Below are positions 36,436 to 44,645 of a DNA stretch of 64,000 bases, piece after piece (position 1 is the stretch's first letter; every line of letters starts with the position of its first letter). The notes beneath the pieces were generated by a model. It was given only the letters and a program-made list of their open reading frames with translations. It searched no databases and was not told the origin of the DNA. Source of the stretch: JBBSAT01 sp046351235 (GTDB taxonomy: Bacteria > Myxococcota_A > Polyangia > Polyangiales > Sandaracinaceae); NCBI GenBank assembly GCA_046351235.1, contig JAXLYV010000001.1, forward strand, positions 1,922,001 to 1,986,000, written 5' to 3'. The position numbers were made by a program, and so were the translations under genes.

Positions 36436-36881
36436 CAGCTCTTCGGCTGTTCGCGACCCGCGTCCGGCTCGCCGCTCGCCAGCGGCACGCCGTAGAGCTC
36501 GAGGCGATGGTCGACGAGCCGGAAGCCGAGCTCCTCGGCGACCTTGGCCTGCAGGGCCTCGATCGCCGCGTTCTTGAACTCGATCACCTTGCCGCTCTGC
36601 ACGTCGATGAGGTGGTCGTGGTGCTCGTCCTGCGCCTCTTCGTAGCGCGCGCGCCCGTCGCCGAAGTCGTGGCGCTCGAGGATGCTCGCCTCCTCGAAGA
36701 GGCGCAGCGTGCGGTACACGGTCGCGAGGCCGATCCGACGGTCGATCGCCGACGCGCGCTCGTAGACGGTCTCGACGTCGGGATGGTCGTGCGCATCGGA
36801 GAGCACGCGCGCGATCACGCGCCGCTGCTCCGTCATCCGCAGGCCTTTCTCCACACAACGTCGCTCGATCGTCGAGGGCAT
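36435..36881 (-). CDS. fur: Fur-family ferric uptake regulator
   Basis: The 148-residue protein has the winged-helix 'DVETVYERASAIDRRIGLATV' and YRTLRLFE recognition region, then the metal-binding 'EHHDHLIDVQSGKVIEF' and 'LVDHRLELYGVP'. In Escherichia coli-type Fur the loop after HHDH carries a CxxC zinc site; here it is LIDVQSG, the cysteine-free form known from alphaproteobacterial Fur. It should repress iron-uptake genes with Fe(II). ATG 36881 is 9 bases from TACGGT with no Shine-Dalgarno. It precedes the 411-residue protein. Confidence 0.92.
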   Translation of the reverse strand: MPSTIERRCVEKGLRMTEQRRVIARVLSDAHDHPDVETVYERASAIDRRIGLATVYRTLRLFEEASILERHDFGDGRARYEEAQDEHHDHLIDVQSGKVIEFKNAAIEALQAKVAEELGFRLVDHRLELYGVPLASGEPDAGREQPKS

Positions 36882-36890
36882 GACGCGGGC

Positions 36891-36896
36891 ACCGTA
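36891..36896 (-). promoter_or_regulatory. -10 element TACGGT before fur
   Basis: TACGGT on the minus strand ends 9 bases before the fur ATG. It lies in the 60-base gap after rsgA, so fur can be transcribed separately from the upstream operon. Confidence 0.45.
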
Positions 36897-36941
36897 CCAC
36901 AGGAGAACGGGCCGCCACAGGCGCTCCGAGCGCCCCGGAGA

Positions 36942-37853
36942 TCAGTCCGGATCGCCGCGCAGGAGCGACTGGTAGGCCTCGTAGCGCGTGCGCGCGATGT
37001 CTCCTCGCTCCACCGCAGCGCGGACGGCGCAGCCGGGCTCGGCGACGTGGAGGCAGTCGCGGAACGCGCATCCTTCGCTCGCCGCGTGCAGGTCGCGAAA
37101 GCAGCTCCCGAGCTCGCGGGGCGGGATGGCGAACGAGGCGAGCTCGCGGATCCCGGGCGTGTCGACGAGCCATCCGCCGCGCACCGCGTGAAGGACCGCC
37201 GCGCGGGTCGTGTGCTTTCCCTTGCCCTGCTCGCCGATCGCACCGACGTCGAGGGCGAGCGAGGGCTCGAGCGCGTTCACGAGGCTCGACTTCCCGGCCC
37301 CGGAGGGCCCGACGATCACGGTGGTGCGGCCCTCGAGGAGCGCCGCCACGTCTTCCACGCCCTCGCCGGTGCGGGCGCTCGTCACGATCGCCGTATGGCC
37401 GATCCCTCGGTAGAGCGAGACGATCGCGTCGATGGCCGGGCGGTCCTCGGCCTCGTCGATCTTGGTGACGACGAGCGCGCCCTCGAGGCGGTTCCACTCG
37501 GCGATCGCGAAGAAGCGATCGACGAAGCGCGGGCGGAGCGCGGGCTTGCTCGCGCTCACCGCCACCAGCACGAGGTCGACGTTCGCCGCGATCACGTCCT
37601 CGCGCTCGCGCCCGCGCGAGAGCGGATGGCGGCGCGAGAGCTTGGTCCGGCGCGGCAGCACGCTCTCGATCGACGCCTCGCCGCGATCGTTGGGCGCGAC
37701 CTCGACCTCGTCGCCGACGACGACGAGATCGGCGTCCCACTTCTCGCGCTTCAGGCGACCGCGCAGCTTGGCGGTCATGCGGCCGCGCTCGGTCTCGACC
37801 TCGAAGAAGCCGCTCCGCGCGACGTGCACGCGCCCTCGAACGAGCTCGCTCAT
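36942..37853 (-). CDS. rsgA: Ribosome small-subunit GTPase RsgA (YjeQ)
   Basis: The 303-residue circularly permuted GTPase has an N-terminal OB fold (about 5-75), then the permuted motifs G4 (VVTKID), G1 (GPSGAGKSSLVNAL) and G3 (VDTPGIRE). The C-terminal zinc finger is C..C..H..C (GCAFRDCLHVAEPGC). It should release from 30S subunits on GTP hydrolysis during late maturation. It is the last gene of a five-gene operon and its ATG overlaps the preceding stop as ATGA. Confidence 0.94.
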   Translation of the reverse strand: MSELVRGRVHVARSGFFEVETERGRMTAKLRGRLKREKWDADLVVVGDEVEVAPNDRGEASIESVLPRRTKLSRRHPLSRGREREDVIAANVDLVLVAVSASKPALRPRFVDRFFAIAEWNRLEGALVVTKIDEAEDRPAIDAIVSLYRGIGHTAIVTSARTGEGVEDVAALLEGRTTVIVGPSGAGKSSLVNALEPSLALDVGAIGEQGKGKHTTRAAVLHAVRGGWLVDTPGIRELASFAIPPRELGSCFRDLHAASEGCAFRDCLHVAEPGCAVRAAVERGDIARTRYEAYQSLLRGDPD

Positions 37854-39157
37854 CCCGCCACGTCCGGCCGCGCCCAGAAGAGCATGCCCATCATCGTCGC
37901 CGTGAGCGCCGCGCCGTACGCGGCCGCGAGCGAGATCACGTAGACGGCCGCCGCCGAGGCGAGCAGCGCACCCCCGATGCCCGCGCCGGCCGCCACGACC
38001 GCTGCGAGCTGCATCCCAGCCACGGTGGCCGCGCCGCCCTGGACGAGCGCGCCGATCAGGGCGATGGCGAGCACCGGCACGGGCGCCTTCACGAGGATGC
38101 GCGCGATGCGCAGCACGTCGAGATAGCCCATCGCCGAGCGCGACGCGGCCGAGAGCGCGAAGCCGATGACGACGTAGAGAGAGAAGAGGAGCGCCCCGAG
38201 CTGGACGACGAGCATCGGCACGCCGGCCGCGAGCGTCTGCGCGGCGGCCCAGCCGAAGAGCGCCGAGAGGATCCCGACGAGGATCATCACGCCGAGCCCC
38301 GGAAACGCGTACTCGCTGAGGAAGTCGGTCGGCAGAGACGCCGGCATGCGCTCGCCCACGGCCGTCGCCCACAGGCAGCGGTGCGAGACCTGGAGCGTGA
38401 TCCCGAGGAAGGCGCCCATCAGCACGAGCACGAGCACCGCCGAGGTGAACGTGCCCAAGATCGTCGCGAGCACCGCGATGCCGACGCAGAGCGGCGCACC
38501 GAGCAGGCCCGGCAGCACCGGCCCGCGCAGCGGGACGACGAAGGCCGACGGAAGCGCCGCCCAGAACTCGCGCGGGGCGGCCTCGGCCTCTTCGGCGCTC
38601 GGAGCCGGGGCCGGCCGCGTCGATGCCGATGGCGCCGCGGCCGGCGAGGCGATCGCGGCCGGCGGCGACGGGCGCGCCGAGACCCGCGGCCGCGCGACGG
38701 GGACGTCCTCGAGCTCGAGCGCGAGGCCACCCTCGCCGGGCAGGCTGCGGCTCTCTTCGTACATCTCCTCGAGCGCCGAGCGCGCGCCACTGCGCCCGGG
38801 CTCCGCCGCGAGCCCGAGCTCACGCGTCTCGGGGAGGACGAGCTGCGCCGTGGGCGCCGTCGCGTGATCGTCGCGAGGGGGCGTCTCGACCGCAGGAGAG
38901 CCCGAAGCGGGCCGAACGCCCGCCGCCTCGACCCCCGAGGGCCGCGGCTTGACCCGCAGCCCGATCGCACGGAGCTCGCTCACGAGACGCTTGGCGGCGT
39001 CTTCTTCGAGATCGACGACGAGCGCCGTCGGCGCGTGCGCGACGAGCCGCTCGATCTGCGAGGGCTCGGCACCGAGCAGGCGCGCCGCCTCGGCGAGCAC
39101 CGGCCCCGCGGGCTTGCCCTGATCGACTCCGAGCACCTGGACGTCCCAGCGCGCCAT
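37850..39157 (-). CDS. Yip1-like multi-TM protein with L7/L12-CTD-like N-terminus
   Basis: The 435-residue protein begins with about 75 residues resembling the ribosomal L7/L12 C-terminal fold: 'IERLVAHAPTALVVDLEEDA' followed by AKRLVSELRAIGLRVKP. A low-complexity Ala/Pro linker (about 75-200) leads to about five or six TM helices in a Yip1-like arrangement (after residue 210). It is therefore probably an inner-membrane protein with a cytosolic domain. It sits between a coiled-coil membrane protein and rsgA and overlaps rsgA by ATGA. Role unknown. Confidence 0.78.
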   Translation of the reverse strand: MARWDVQVLGVDQGKPAGPVLAEAARLLGAEPSQIERLVAHAPTALVVDLEEDAAKRLVSELRAIGLRVKPRPSGVEAAGVRPASGSPAVETPPRDDHATAPTAQLVLPETRELGLAAEPGRSGARSALEEMYEESRSLPGEGGLALELEDVPVARPRVSARPSPPAAIASPAAAPSASTRPAPAPSAEEAEAAPREFWAALPSAFVVPLRGPVLPGLLGAPLCVGIAVLATILGTFTSAVLVLVLMGAFLGITLQVSHRCLWATAVGERMPASLPTDFLSEYAFPGLGVMILVGILSALFGWAAAQTLAAGVPMLVVQLGALLFSLYVVIGFALSAASRSAMGYLDVLRIARILVKAPVPVLAIALIGALVQGGAATVAGMQLAAVVAAGAGIGGALLASAAAVYVISLAAAYGAALTATMMGMLFWARPDVAG

Positions 39158-39159
39158 CG

Positions 39160-39795
39160 TCAGGGAGCCGGCGCGGCCTGCTCGTCGGTCGCTTCCGGCT
39201 CTTCCCCTTCGGCGGCGCCTGCCGCTTGGTCTTCGGTGTCTTCGGTCGTCGGCGCCGGCGGCGTGAGCTCGTCGAGCGCGTGCTCGGCGTGGACGAGCGA
39301 GGACTCGAGCCGATCGCGCTGTCGCTCGAGCAGCCGCACGCGCGGCTCGTCGCCCCGCGCTCGGGCGGCTTCCAGCTCGCGCGCGACCTCGCCGCGTCGC
39401 TGCTCCATCAGCGCCACGAGCATGTCCGTCGCCTGGTAGATGCTCTCGTCGCTCATTCGCGTGGCGCCGGTGCGCAGAGACGCCCGCGGCGCGCCGGTGC
39501 CGACGCTCGTCGCCCCCGTCGCGCCCACCACCGCTTCGACCGCCGGATCGAGCTCGCCCACGAGCGCCGTCGTGGGATCGGGCGGCGCCGTGGGGGCCCC
39601 GAGCGGCGCTGCGCCGATCGCCGGCGCGGGCAGCGGCTCCTCGGGATCGACGCCCTCACCGAAGGGCACGCCGGCATCCACGTCGGTGGTGCCCACGACG
39701 CTCTGCGGCTCCTCGCTGCGCCACGTCAGGATCAGGACGATCGCCGCGATCGCCGCGACCGCCCCCGCCACCGCCAGGCCGTACCGAGTGCCCAT
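39160..39795 (-). CDS. Single-TM protein with coiled coil
   Basis: The 211-residue protein has one N-terminal TM helix (about 6-24), a Pro/Ala-rich stretch (30-90), a helical coiled-coil region (about 115-170: 'LVALMEQRRGEVARELEAAR') and an acidic tail. The ATG at 39795 has GAGGAG upstream. It is third in the lysozyme-msrB-rsgA operon, ending two bases before the Yip1-like gene. No family recognised; the coiled coil suggests a protein partner, possibly that neighbour. Confidence 0.75.
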   Translation of the reverse strand: MGTRYGLAVAGAVAAIAAIVLILTWRSEEPQSVVGTTDVDAGVPFGEGVDPEEPLPAPAIGAAPLGAPTAPPDPTTALVGELDPAVEAVVGATGATSVGTGAPRASLRTGATRMSDESIYQATDMLVALMEQRRGEVARELEAARARGDEPRVRLLERQRDRLESSLVHAEHALDELTPPAPTTEDTEDQAAGAAEGEEPEATDEQAAPAP

Positions 39796-39825
39796 CGCGT
39801 CGCTTCGTCGCTCCTCTGCCGGTTT

Positions 39826-40275
39826 CTACTTCTTCGCGCTCGCCGCGCCCGCGCTCTCGAACGAGAGGCTCGCCGAGTTCACGCAGTAGCGCAGGCCCGT
39901 CGGGTTGGGCCCGTCGGGGAACACGTGCCCGAGATGCGCGTCGCAGCGCGCGCACTCGATCTCGATGCGGGTCATGCCGTAGCTGCGATCGACCTTCGTC
40001 TTGACGCGATCGGTCGCGCCTTGCCCGCTCACGACCTCGCCCATCGCCGCGTAGAAGCTCGGCCAGCCGGTGCCGGAGTCGAACTTCGTCTTGCTGTCGA
40101 AGAGCTCGGCGCCGCAACACACGCAGCGGTAGATGCCGGGCTCCTTGTGGTTCCAGTACACGCCCGTGAAGGCGCGCTCGGTGCCACACTGGCGCGCGAC
40201 GGCGTACTGCTCGGGCGTGAGCTGCGCGCGCCAGTCGGCGTCGGTCTTCTCGACGTGATCCTCGGTGTCGCTCAT
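39826..40275 (-). CDS. msrB: Peptide methionine-R-sulfoxide reductase MsrB
   Basis: The 149-residue enzyme reduces methionine-R-sulfoxide in proteins using thioredoxin. Motifs are complete: zinc ligands in CVCC (51-54) and CARC (108-111), 'KFDSGTGWPSF', GHVFPDGP, and the catalytic Cys131 in RYCVNSASL. No signal peptide, so it is cytosolic. The start overlaps the stop of the GH25 lysozyme gene as ATGA. Confidence 0.95.
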   Translation of the reverse strand: MSDTEDHVEKTDADWRAQLTPEQYAVARQCGTERAFTGVYWNHKEPGIYRCVCCGAELFDSKTKFDSGTGWPSFYAAMGEVVSGQGATDRVKTKVDRSYGMTRIEIECARCDAHLGHVFPDGPNPTGLRYCVNSASLSFESAGAASAKK

Positions 40276-41753
40276 CGCTTCCTCCGTAGCACGGCGAGCA
40301 CGAGCGCGAGCGCTCCCACGAGCGCGCCCTGCCCGGACGAGGAAGAGCTTCCCGCAGCCGCGCAGCCGCAGCCACCCGACAGGTTGCCGCGGTTGCCCGT
40401 GGTGCTGCCGTCCGCCCCGGTGTCCGCGAAGAGAGGCGCTGCATCGCTACCCGGCGGCCCTGCATCGCGGGCGACCGCCGCATCGGGCGCGACGCCCGAG
40501 TCGACCCCGGCAAGCACCTCGACGATCGCCTCGATGTTCTGGTCGCTCGGGCCGCCCTGCCCCGGGTCGCCGAACCACGCGACGCCCTCCTGCACGAGGC
40601 CGAAGTGCTCGTCGTACATCCCGGGCGCCGTGCCCGCGGGCACCGAGAACGTCCACGCGAAGCGGTACGTCCCTCCTGGCGGGATCGTCATCCCAGCCGG
40701 GATGCCCGCGAGGCGATTGGGCGCGAGCCAGTCGGGCCCGACGAAGAGATCGTCGCGGTCGCGCGCAACCGTCGTGGCGAGGCGCGTGTGCTCGTCCCAG
40801 TCGGCCGTCCCGCTGTTGCGCAGCTCGATCCACGCCGCGACGCTCTCGCCCGCGCGGATCTGGAGCGGGCCCGCGCTCGCGAGCGGGAACGACTGCGAGA
40901 CGTAGCGTGCGCCGTAGATGGGATGGCCGCCGCCCGTGAAGGCCATGAGCGAAGCGAGGTCGCCGTTCCAGCGATCGCGATCGATGCTGACGCCGGAGAT
41001 GCCGGGGATCGGGCTGCGATCCGGGCAGTTCGTGCAGCCGCTCGAGTACTGCCAGAAGTGCCAGTCGTCCCAGCCCGTCGCGACGTTCGCGCAGTTCGAG
41101 TTGTAGTGCGAGGTACCGTAGTCGCTGATCCAGAGCGGCAGCGAGGGCTCGGTGACCTGCCCTGCGAGGTAGGCGTTTCCGTCCCAGAACCAGGCGCCCG
41201 TGTAGATCATCGGCGGCCGGCCGGTCGAGGCCGTGACGCGCGCGATCAGATCGTCGAGCGCGGCGCGCGCCTCGGCGATGCTCGCGCAGCCCGCCGTGGC
41301 CGAGCCGCACGCGCCGTCGCTGCGATACGGGCACATGCACTCGACGTCGATCGTGACGGGCAGATCGCCCGGCCCGAGCGTGCCGACGGCGTCGGCGATC
41401 GCCTGGGCCTGCGTGGCGACGCCCACGGTGGGACGGAAGAAGAGGTACGCGCCGCGGATCATGCCGGCGTCGTGGATGCCCTGGTAGTTCGTCATGAACG
41501 TCGCGTCGGACGACGCGCCGTCGCCGATGCGCGTGATCGCGAACTCGCGGCCCGAGGCGTGGACCATGTTCCAGTCGATCGTCCCCTGGAAGCGCGAGAC
41601 GTCGACGCCCTCGACGAACGTCGTGTGGCACGCGGTGAGCGCGGCCTCCTCTGCGGCGTAGTCGTCGCGGCTCGTCTGTGCGCAGCCGGGAAGAGCGATC
41701 GCGAGGGCAGCCCAGAGGATCGCGACGCGGCACGGCGAGGTCGGCGAAGACAT
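40272..41753 (-). CDS. GH25 lysozyme with NBR1-type Ig-like domain and MYXO-CTERM-like tail
   Basis: The 493-residue protein has a lipoprotein-like signal (LPGC), then a GH25 muramidase domain (about 45-260) starting GVDVSRFQGTIDW, with catalytic-type Asp/Glu in 'VTIDVEC' and 'MIYTGAWFW'. An Ig-like domain resembling the NBR1 central domain follows (about 275-415: ELRNSGTADWDEHTRL, 'QEGVAWFGDPG'). The tail is an Asp/Ala linker, GGCGC, hydrophobic helix and RRKR, a MYXO-CTERM pattern. It should cut peptidoglycan outside the cell, possibly of prey. A TTGAAG/TACCGT promoter precedes the ATG by 8 bases. Confidence 0.88.
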   Translation of the reverse strand: MSSPTSPCRVAILWAALAIALPGCAQTSRDDYAAEEAALTACHTTFVEGVDVSRFQGTIDWNMVHASGREFAITRIGDGASSDATFMTNYQGIHDAGMIRGAYLFFRPTVGVATQAQAIADAVGTLGPGDLPVTIDVECMCPYRSDGACGSATAGCASIAEARAALDDLIARVTASTGRPPMIYTGAWFWDGNAYLAGQVTEPSLPLWISDYGTSHYNSNCANVATGWDDWHFWQYSSGCTNCPDRSPIPGISGVSIDRDRWNGDLASLMAFTGGGHPIYGARYVSQSFPLASAGPLQIRAGESVAAWIELRNSGTADWDEHTRLATTVARDRDDLFVGPDWLAPNRLAGIPAGMTIPPGGTYRFAWTFSVPAGTAPGMYDEHFGLVQEGVAWFGDPGQGGPSDQNIEAIVEVLAGVDSGVAPDAAVARDAGPPGSDAAPLFADTGADGSTTGNRGNLSGGCGCAAAGSSSSSGQGALVGALALVLAVLRRKR

Positions 41754-41761
41754 GATCGAGC

Positions 41762-41791
41762 ACGGTACGCCGTGAGGCGCCCTGCCTTCAA
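41762..41791 (-). promoter_or_regulatory. Promoter TTGAAG-N18-TACCGT for the lysozyme-msrB-rsgA operon
   Basis: On the minus strand TTGAAG (41791-41786) is 18 bases from TACCGT (41767-41762), which ends 8 bases before ATG 41753. No Shine-Dalgarno is present, so the first gene is probably leaderless while downstream genes rely on coupling. Confidence 0.55.
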
Positions 41792-42732
41792 TCGCCCCGC
41801 GCCGCGCGGCGTGCGGGAGCGCTCGCGCGCGAGGCCTCGAGCACGGCGGCGCGCAGGAAAGCGAGGCCCTCGTCGGGGCCGCTCGTGCGCCGCCAGAGCT
41901 GCTGCACCTCGAGCGCCGGGAGCGCGAGCGGCGGCACGACGACGTCGAGCGGCAGGTGCCGCGAGAGCGCCACGGCCACGCGCTCCATGAGCGTCGCGAC
42001 GCCGCCCGTCTCGAGCACCGCGAGCGGGATCGCGGTGAAGTGCGGGAGCGAGACGGCAATGCGGCGGTGCCTTCCCTTCCGCGCGAGGGCGCGGTCGACC
42101 GTGTCCTCGTCGTCTCCGAAGAGCGCGAGCTCCACGTGAGGCCGCGAGGCGAAGCGCTCGAGCGTGAGGCGGGGCGAGCCGCGCGGGACGAGGCAGCGGA
42201 GCGGATCCCGATAGATGCGCTCGGCGTCGTGGCCCGGCGGCACTTCGGGCGGCATGCCCACCAGCAGATCGACCTCGCCGCGCGCGAGCCCGTCCTTCGC
42301 GATCAAGCGGTCGAGCGTGAGCACGCGGAGGCCGGCTCGTGGCGCGCGCCGCGCGAGCACGCGGAGCAGCGGCGGCACCAGCGTCACCGTGATCGCGTCG
42401 GCGCAGGCGAGCGTGAAGGTGCGCGTGGTCGCCCTCGGATCGAAGGGCGGCGAGCGCGCGACCAGGCGCGAGGCCTCGTCCAGCCAGGCGCCGAGGCGCG
42501 GCGCGAGCGCGAGGCCGAAGGGCGTGGGCGAGAGGCCGTGCGGCTCGCGGACGACGAGCGGATCCCCGAAGAGCTCGCGCGCGCGACGGAGCGCGTTGCT
42601 CACCGCCGACTGGCCCACGTGCAGGTGCGCCGCGGCTCGCGTCGCGCTGCGCTCCTCGAGCACGGTGGAGACGACGAGGAGCAGGTTGAGGTCGATCGCT
42701 GCGAGATTCACCTCACGCATATCACTCATCAT
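41788..42732 (-). CDS. LysR-family transcriptional regulator
   Basis: The 314-residue protein has the LysR winged helix at about 10-70 ('DLNLLLVVSTVLEERSATRA', AAHLHVGQSAVSNALRRAREL), and a C-terminal periplasmic-binding-like effector domain (about 95-300). Three in-frame ATGs (42732, 42729, 42720) lie close together. It is divergent from the VOC-family gene at 42791, which it probably regulates. The inducer is unknown. Confidence 0.9.
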   Translation of the reverse strand: MMSDMREVNLAAIDLNLLLVVSTVLEERSATRAAAHLHVGQSAVSNALRRARELFGDPLVVREPHGLSPTPFGLALAPRLGAWLDEASRLVARSPPFDPRATTRTFTLACADAITVTLVPPLLRVLARRAPRAGLRVLTLDRLIAKDGLARGEVDLLVGMPPEVPPGHDAERIYRDPLRCLVPRGSPRLTLERFASRPHVELALFGDDEDTVDRALARKGRHRRIAVSLPHFTAIPLAVLETGGVATLMERVAVALSRHLPLDVVVPPLALPALEVQQLWRRTSGPDEGLAFLRAAVLEASRASAPARRAARGD

Positions 42733-42741
42733 ATCTCATCA
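42712..42741. promoter_or_regulatory. AT-rich LysR/VOC divergent control region with CTCATCA direct repeats
   Basis: This stretch is markedly richer in A+T than its surroundings. CTCATCA occurs at 42725-42731 and 42735-42741, exactly 10 bases apart (one helical turn). It overlaps the regulator's possible start codons. It is the likely operator; the regulator's protection pattern is not known. Confidence 0.4.
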
Positions 42742-42790
42742 CTTCTGAACACATCGGGCGGCGGCTATCCCGGCGACAGGAGGTCCCGAC

Positions 42791-43300
42791 ATGCACGTTC
42801 CCGAGAGCCCCGCCCCCGTCCTCGACGGCTTCGATCACCTCACGCTCCCCGCCCACGATCTCGCGCTGGCCGAGCAGTTCTACGTGGGCCTGCTCGGCGC
42901 GAAGCTCGTGCGCCGCTTCGACCGCGAGACGTTCCTGCGTGCCCGCCCCGATCGCGCCCACGAGGTCGACGAGGACAACAGCCCGCTGCACGTCGCCGTG
43001 CGCTTCGCCGACGGGCCCGAGCTGCACCTCTTCCTGCAGAAGGGCCGCGCGGTGCCGACTCCCGTCCCGCACCCTCACCTCGCGCTGAACGTCGATCACG
43101 ACGAGCTCGACGTCGTCCACGCGCGCCTGCGCGAAGCGGGCGTCCCCACCGACGGACCACGCCGCCTGGGCCCGCCGGGCCACGCCTCGCTCTACTTCGC
43201 CGATCCCTTCGGCAACACGCTCGAGCTCGTCACGATGGGCTACCGCGGCGCCGTGCAAGAGGGCCCACCCGACGTGCGCCTGCTCGGCGGGCGTGCGTGA
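42791..43300 (+). CDS. VOC (glyoxalase/bleomycin-resistance/dioxygenase) family protein
   Basis: The 169-residue protein has paired VOC beta-alpha modules: 'GFDHLTLPAHDLALAEQFY' and the terminal LYFADPFGNTLELV motif with the metal-binding Glu. A His/Pro-rich loop (PVPHPHLALNVDHDEL) supplies another metal ligand. It could be an isomerase, dioxygenase or fosfomycin/bleomycin-type binder; the reaction cannot be assigned. AGGAGG lies six bases before the ATG. Divergent from LysR. Confidence 0.88.
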   Translation: MHVPESPAPVLDGFDHLTLPAHDLALAEQFYVGLLGAKLVRRFDRETFLRARPDRAHEVDEDNSPLHVAVRFADGPELHLFLQKGRAVPTPVPHPHLALNVDHDELDVVHARLREAGVPTDGPRRLGPPGHASLYFADPFGNTLELVTMGYRGAVQEGPPDVRLLGGRA

Positions 43301-43302
43301 GG

Positions 43303-43902
43303 TCAGCGCGCGAGCGCGGCCTCGACCCAGTCGAGGCGGTCCTGGCCCCAGTAGAGCTCGCCGTCGACGAACATCGCCGGCACGCCGAACACGCCGCGCG
43401 TCACGGCGCGATCGGTGCGCGCGCGGAGCTCGTCCTTGATCGCGGCCTCTTCGGTGCGCGTCACGAGCGCGGCGCCATCGAGGCCCGCGCCGTCGAGCGC
43501 GGCGCGCACCACCGTTTCGTCCGCCAGATCCTCGCCGCGCGCGTGGTAGGCCGCGAAGAGCGCGTGGATCGCGCGCACGCGCTCGCTCTCCGGCGTCGCG
43601 AGGATCGCGCGCATCGCCTGGACGCTGCGCCGCGGATGATCGGGGCGCCGCACGAGCGGCACGCCGAAGTGCTCGGACCAGCGCCGCAGATCGAGCTCGG
43701 TGTGGCGCCGCTTCGCCTCGCTCATCGCGCGGTTCGGATCGTCCACCTGGCCGATCGCGCGGAACACGCCGCCGAGAAGGATGGGCTCCCACACCACGCG
43801 CGCGCCCTGACGAGCCGCGATCGCCTCGATCTGCGTGGAGGCGAGGTATGCGTACGGGCAGACCACGTCGAACGCGATCTCCACCTCTTTGTCGCGGGTC
43901 AC
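43303..43902 (-). CDS. DsbA-family oxidoreductase (2-hydroxychromene-2-carboxylate isomerase-like)
   Basis: The 199-residue protein has the thioredoxin-fold start 'EIAFDVVCPYAYLASTQIEA' with VCPYAY in place of CxxC, so only one Cys remains, as in HCCA isomerases and related glutathione-dependent enzymes. The 'GVFGVPAMFVDGELYWGQDR' segment is characteristic. No signal peptide. GTG 43902 overlaps the preceding TPR gene's stop as GTGA. Substrate unknown. Confidence 0.87.
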   Translation of the reverse strand: MTRDKEVEIAFDVVCPYAYLASTQIEAIAARQGARVVWEPILLGGVFRAIGQVDDPNRAMSEAKRRHTELDLRRWSEHFGVPLVRRPDHPRRSVQAMRAILATPESERVRAIHALFAAYHARGEDLADETVVRAALDGAGLDGAALVTRTEEAAIKDELRARTDRAVTRGVFGVPAMFVDGELYWGQDRLDWVEAALAR

Positions 43903-44378
43903 GGCCGCGCTCCCGGGTACCGTTCGAGCAGGCCCTCGTCGTCGGCGGCCTGCACGAGCTTGGGCTCGCGCGCGAGCGCACGGCGCAGGCGGTCCTCGGC
44001 ACGCGCGTGGTCGCCGCGCTCGGCGTAGAGCACCGCGGCCTCGTAGAGCGGCTCGCTCCACTCGGGCGCGAGCGCGATGGCCTGCTCGAGCGCCGCGATC
44101 GCGTGGCCGTCCTCGCCCACGAGATGCGCCGCGCGCCCGAGCCCGCTCCAGGCCTGCGCGTGCTGCGGCTCGGCGCGCACGATCTCGGCGAAGACCCCCG
44201 CCGCTTCCTGGTAGCGCTGCAGCTCGAAGAGAAGCTCGCCGATCGCGAACCGATAGGGCGCGAGCGCGGGATACGCCGTCATCGCCTCGCGATAGGCCGC
44301 GATGGCCTCCTCGTAGCGCCCCTCGTTCCGCAGGCGCTCGGCACGCGCCAGACGCGCGCTGGCGTCGGGATCCCACAT
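43899..44378 (-). CDS. TPR-repeat protein
   Basis: The 159-residue protein consists of about four TPR units: 'AERLRNEGRYEEAIAAYREA', then 'YRFAIGELLFELQRYQEAAG', 'AWSGLGRAAHLVGEDGHAI' and 'AAVLYAERGDHARAEDRLRR'. It is soluble and lacks a signal. ATG 44378 follows TATGGT by 6 bases. It is co-translated with the DsbA-like enzyme, so may act as its partner or scaffold; inference only. Confidence 0.85.
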   Translation of the reverse strand: MWDPDASARLARAERLRNEGRYEEAIAAYREAMTAYPALAPYRFAIGELLFELQRYQEAAGVFAEIVRAEPQHAQAWSGLGRAAHLVGEDGHAIAALEQAIALAPEWSEPLYEAAVLYAERGDHARAEDRLRRALAREPKLVQAADDEGLLERYPGARP

Positions 44379-44384
44379 GCCGCG

Positions 44385-44390
44385 ACCATA
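44385..44390 (-). promoter_or_regulatory. -10 element TATGGT before the TPR gene
   Basis: TATGGT on the minus strand ends 6 bases before ATG 44378; no Shine-Dalgarno. Confidence 0.5.
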
Positions 44391-44422
44391 GCGGCTCTCG
44401 GGCGCGCCCGCACCGGCCCGGG

Positions 44423-44620
44423 TCAGCGGGCGTCGTCGCTCGAGGCGGCGTCGACCGCCTGCGCGGCGTCGCCCGTCTGCGCGGCATCGGCGGGCCGCGC
44501 CGCATCGACCGGCGGGACGAGGTTCCCGCTCGTCATCCCGCGGCATCCGACGAAGGAGAGCGTCGCCAGGCCCACGCTCGCCACCAGCAGCACGCGTCGC
44601 TTTCGTCGGGTCGCGCTCAT
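44423..44620 (-). CDS. Small lipoprotein (65 residues)
   Basis: The peptide has an Arg-rich n-region, a hydrophobic core and lipobox LSFVGC (Cys26), then an Asp/Ala tail with DAA repeats. No function recognised. Its ATG lies 7 bases after TACGCT, supporting it as a real gene. Only 40 bases separate it from the divergent phosphodiesterase. Confidence 0.6.
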   Translation of the reverse strand: MSATRRKRRVLLVASVGLATLSFVGCRGMTSGNLVPPVDAARPADAAQTGDAAQAVDAASSDDAR

Positions 44621-44627
44621 CGAGAGC

Positions 44628-44633
44628 AGCGTA
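44628..44633 (-). promoter_or_regulatory. -10 element TACGCT before the 65-residue lipoprotein
   Basis: TACGCT on the minus strand ends 7 bases before ATG 44620, within the 40-base gap shared with the divergent gene. Confidence 0.45.
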
Positions 44634-44645
44634 TCCGATCCCGGC

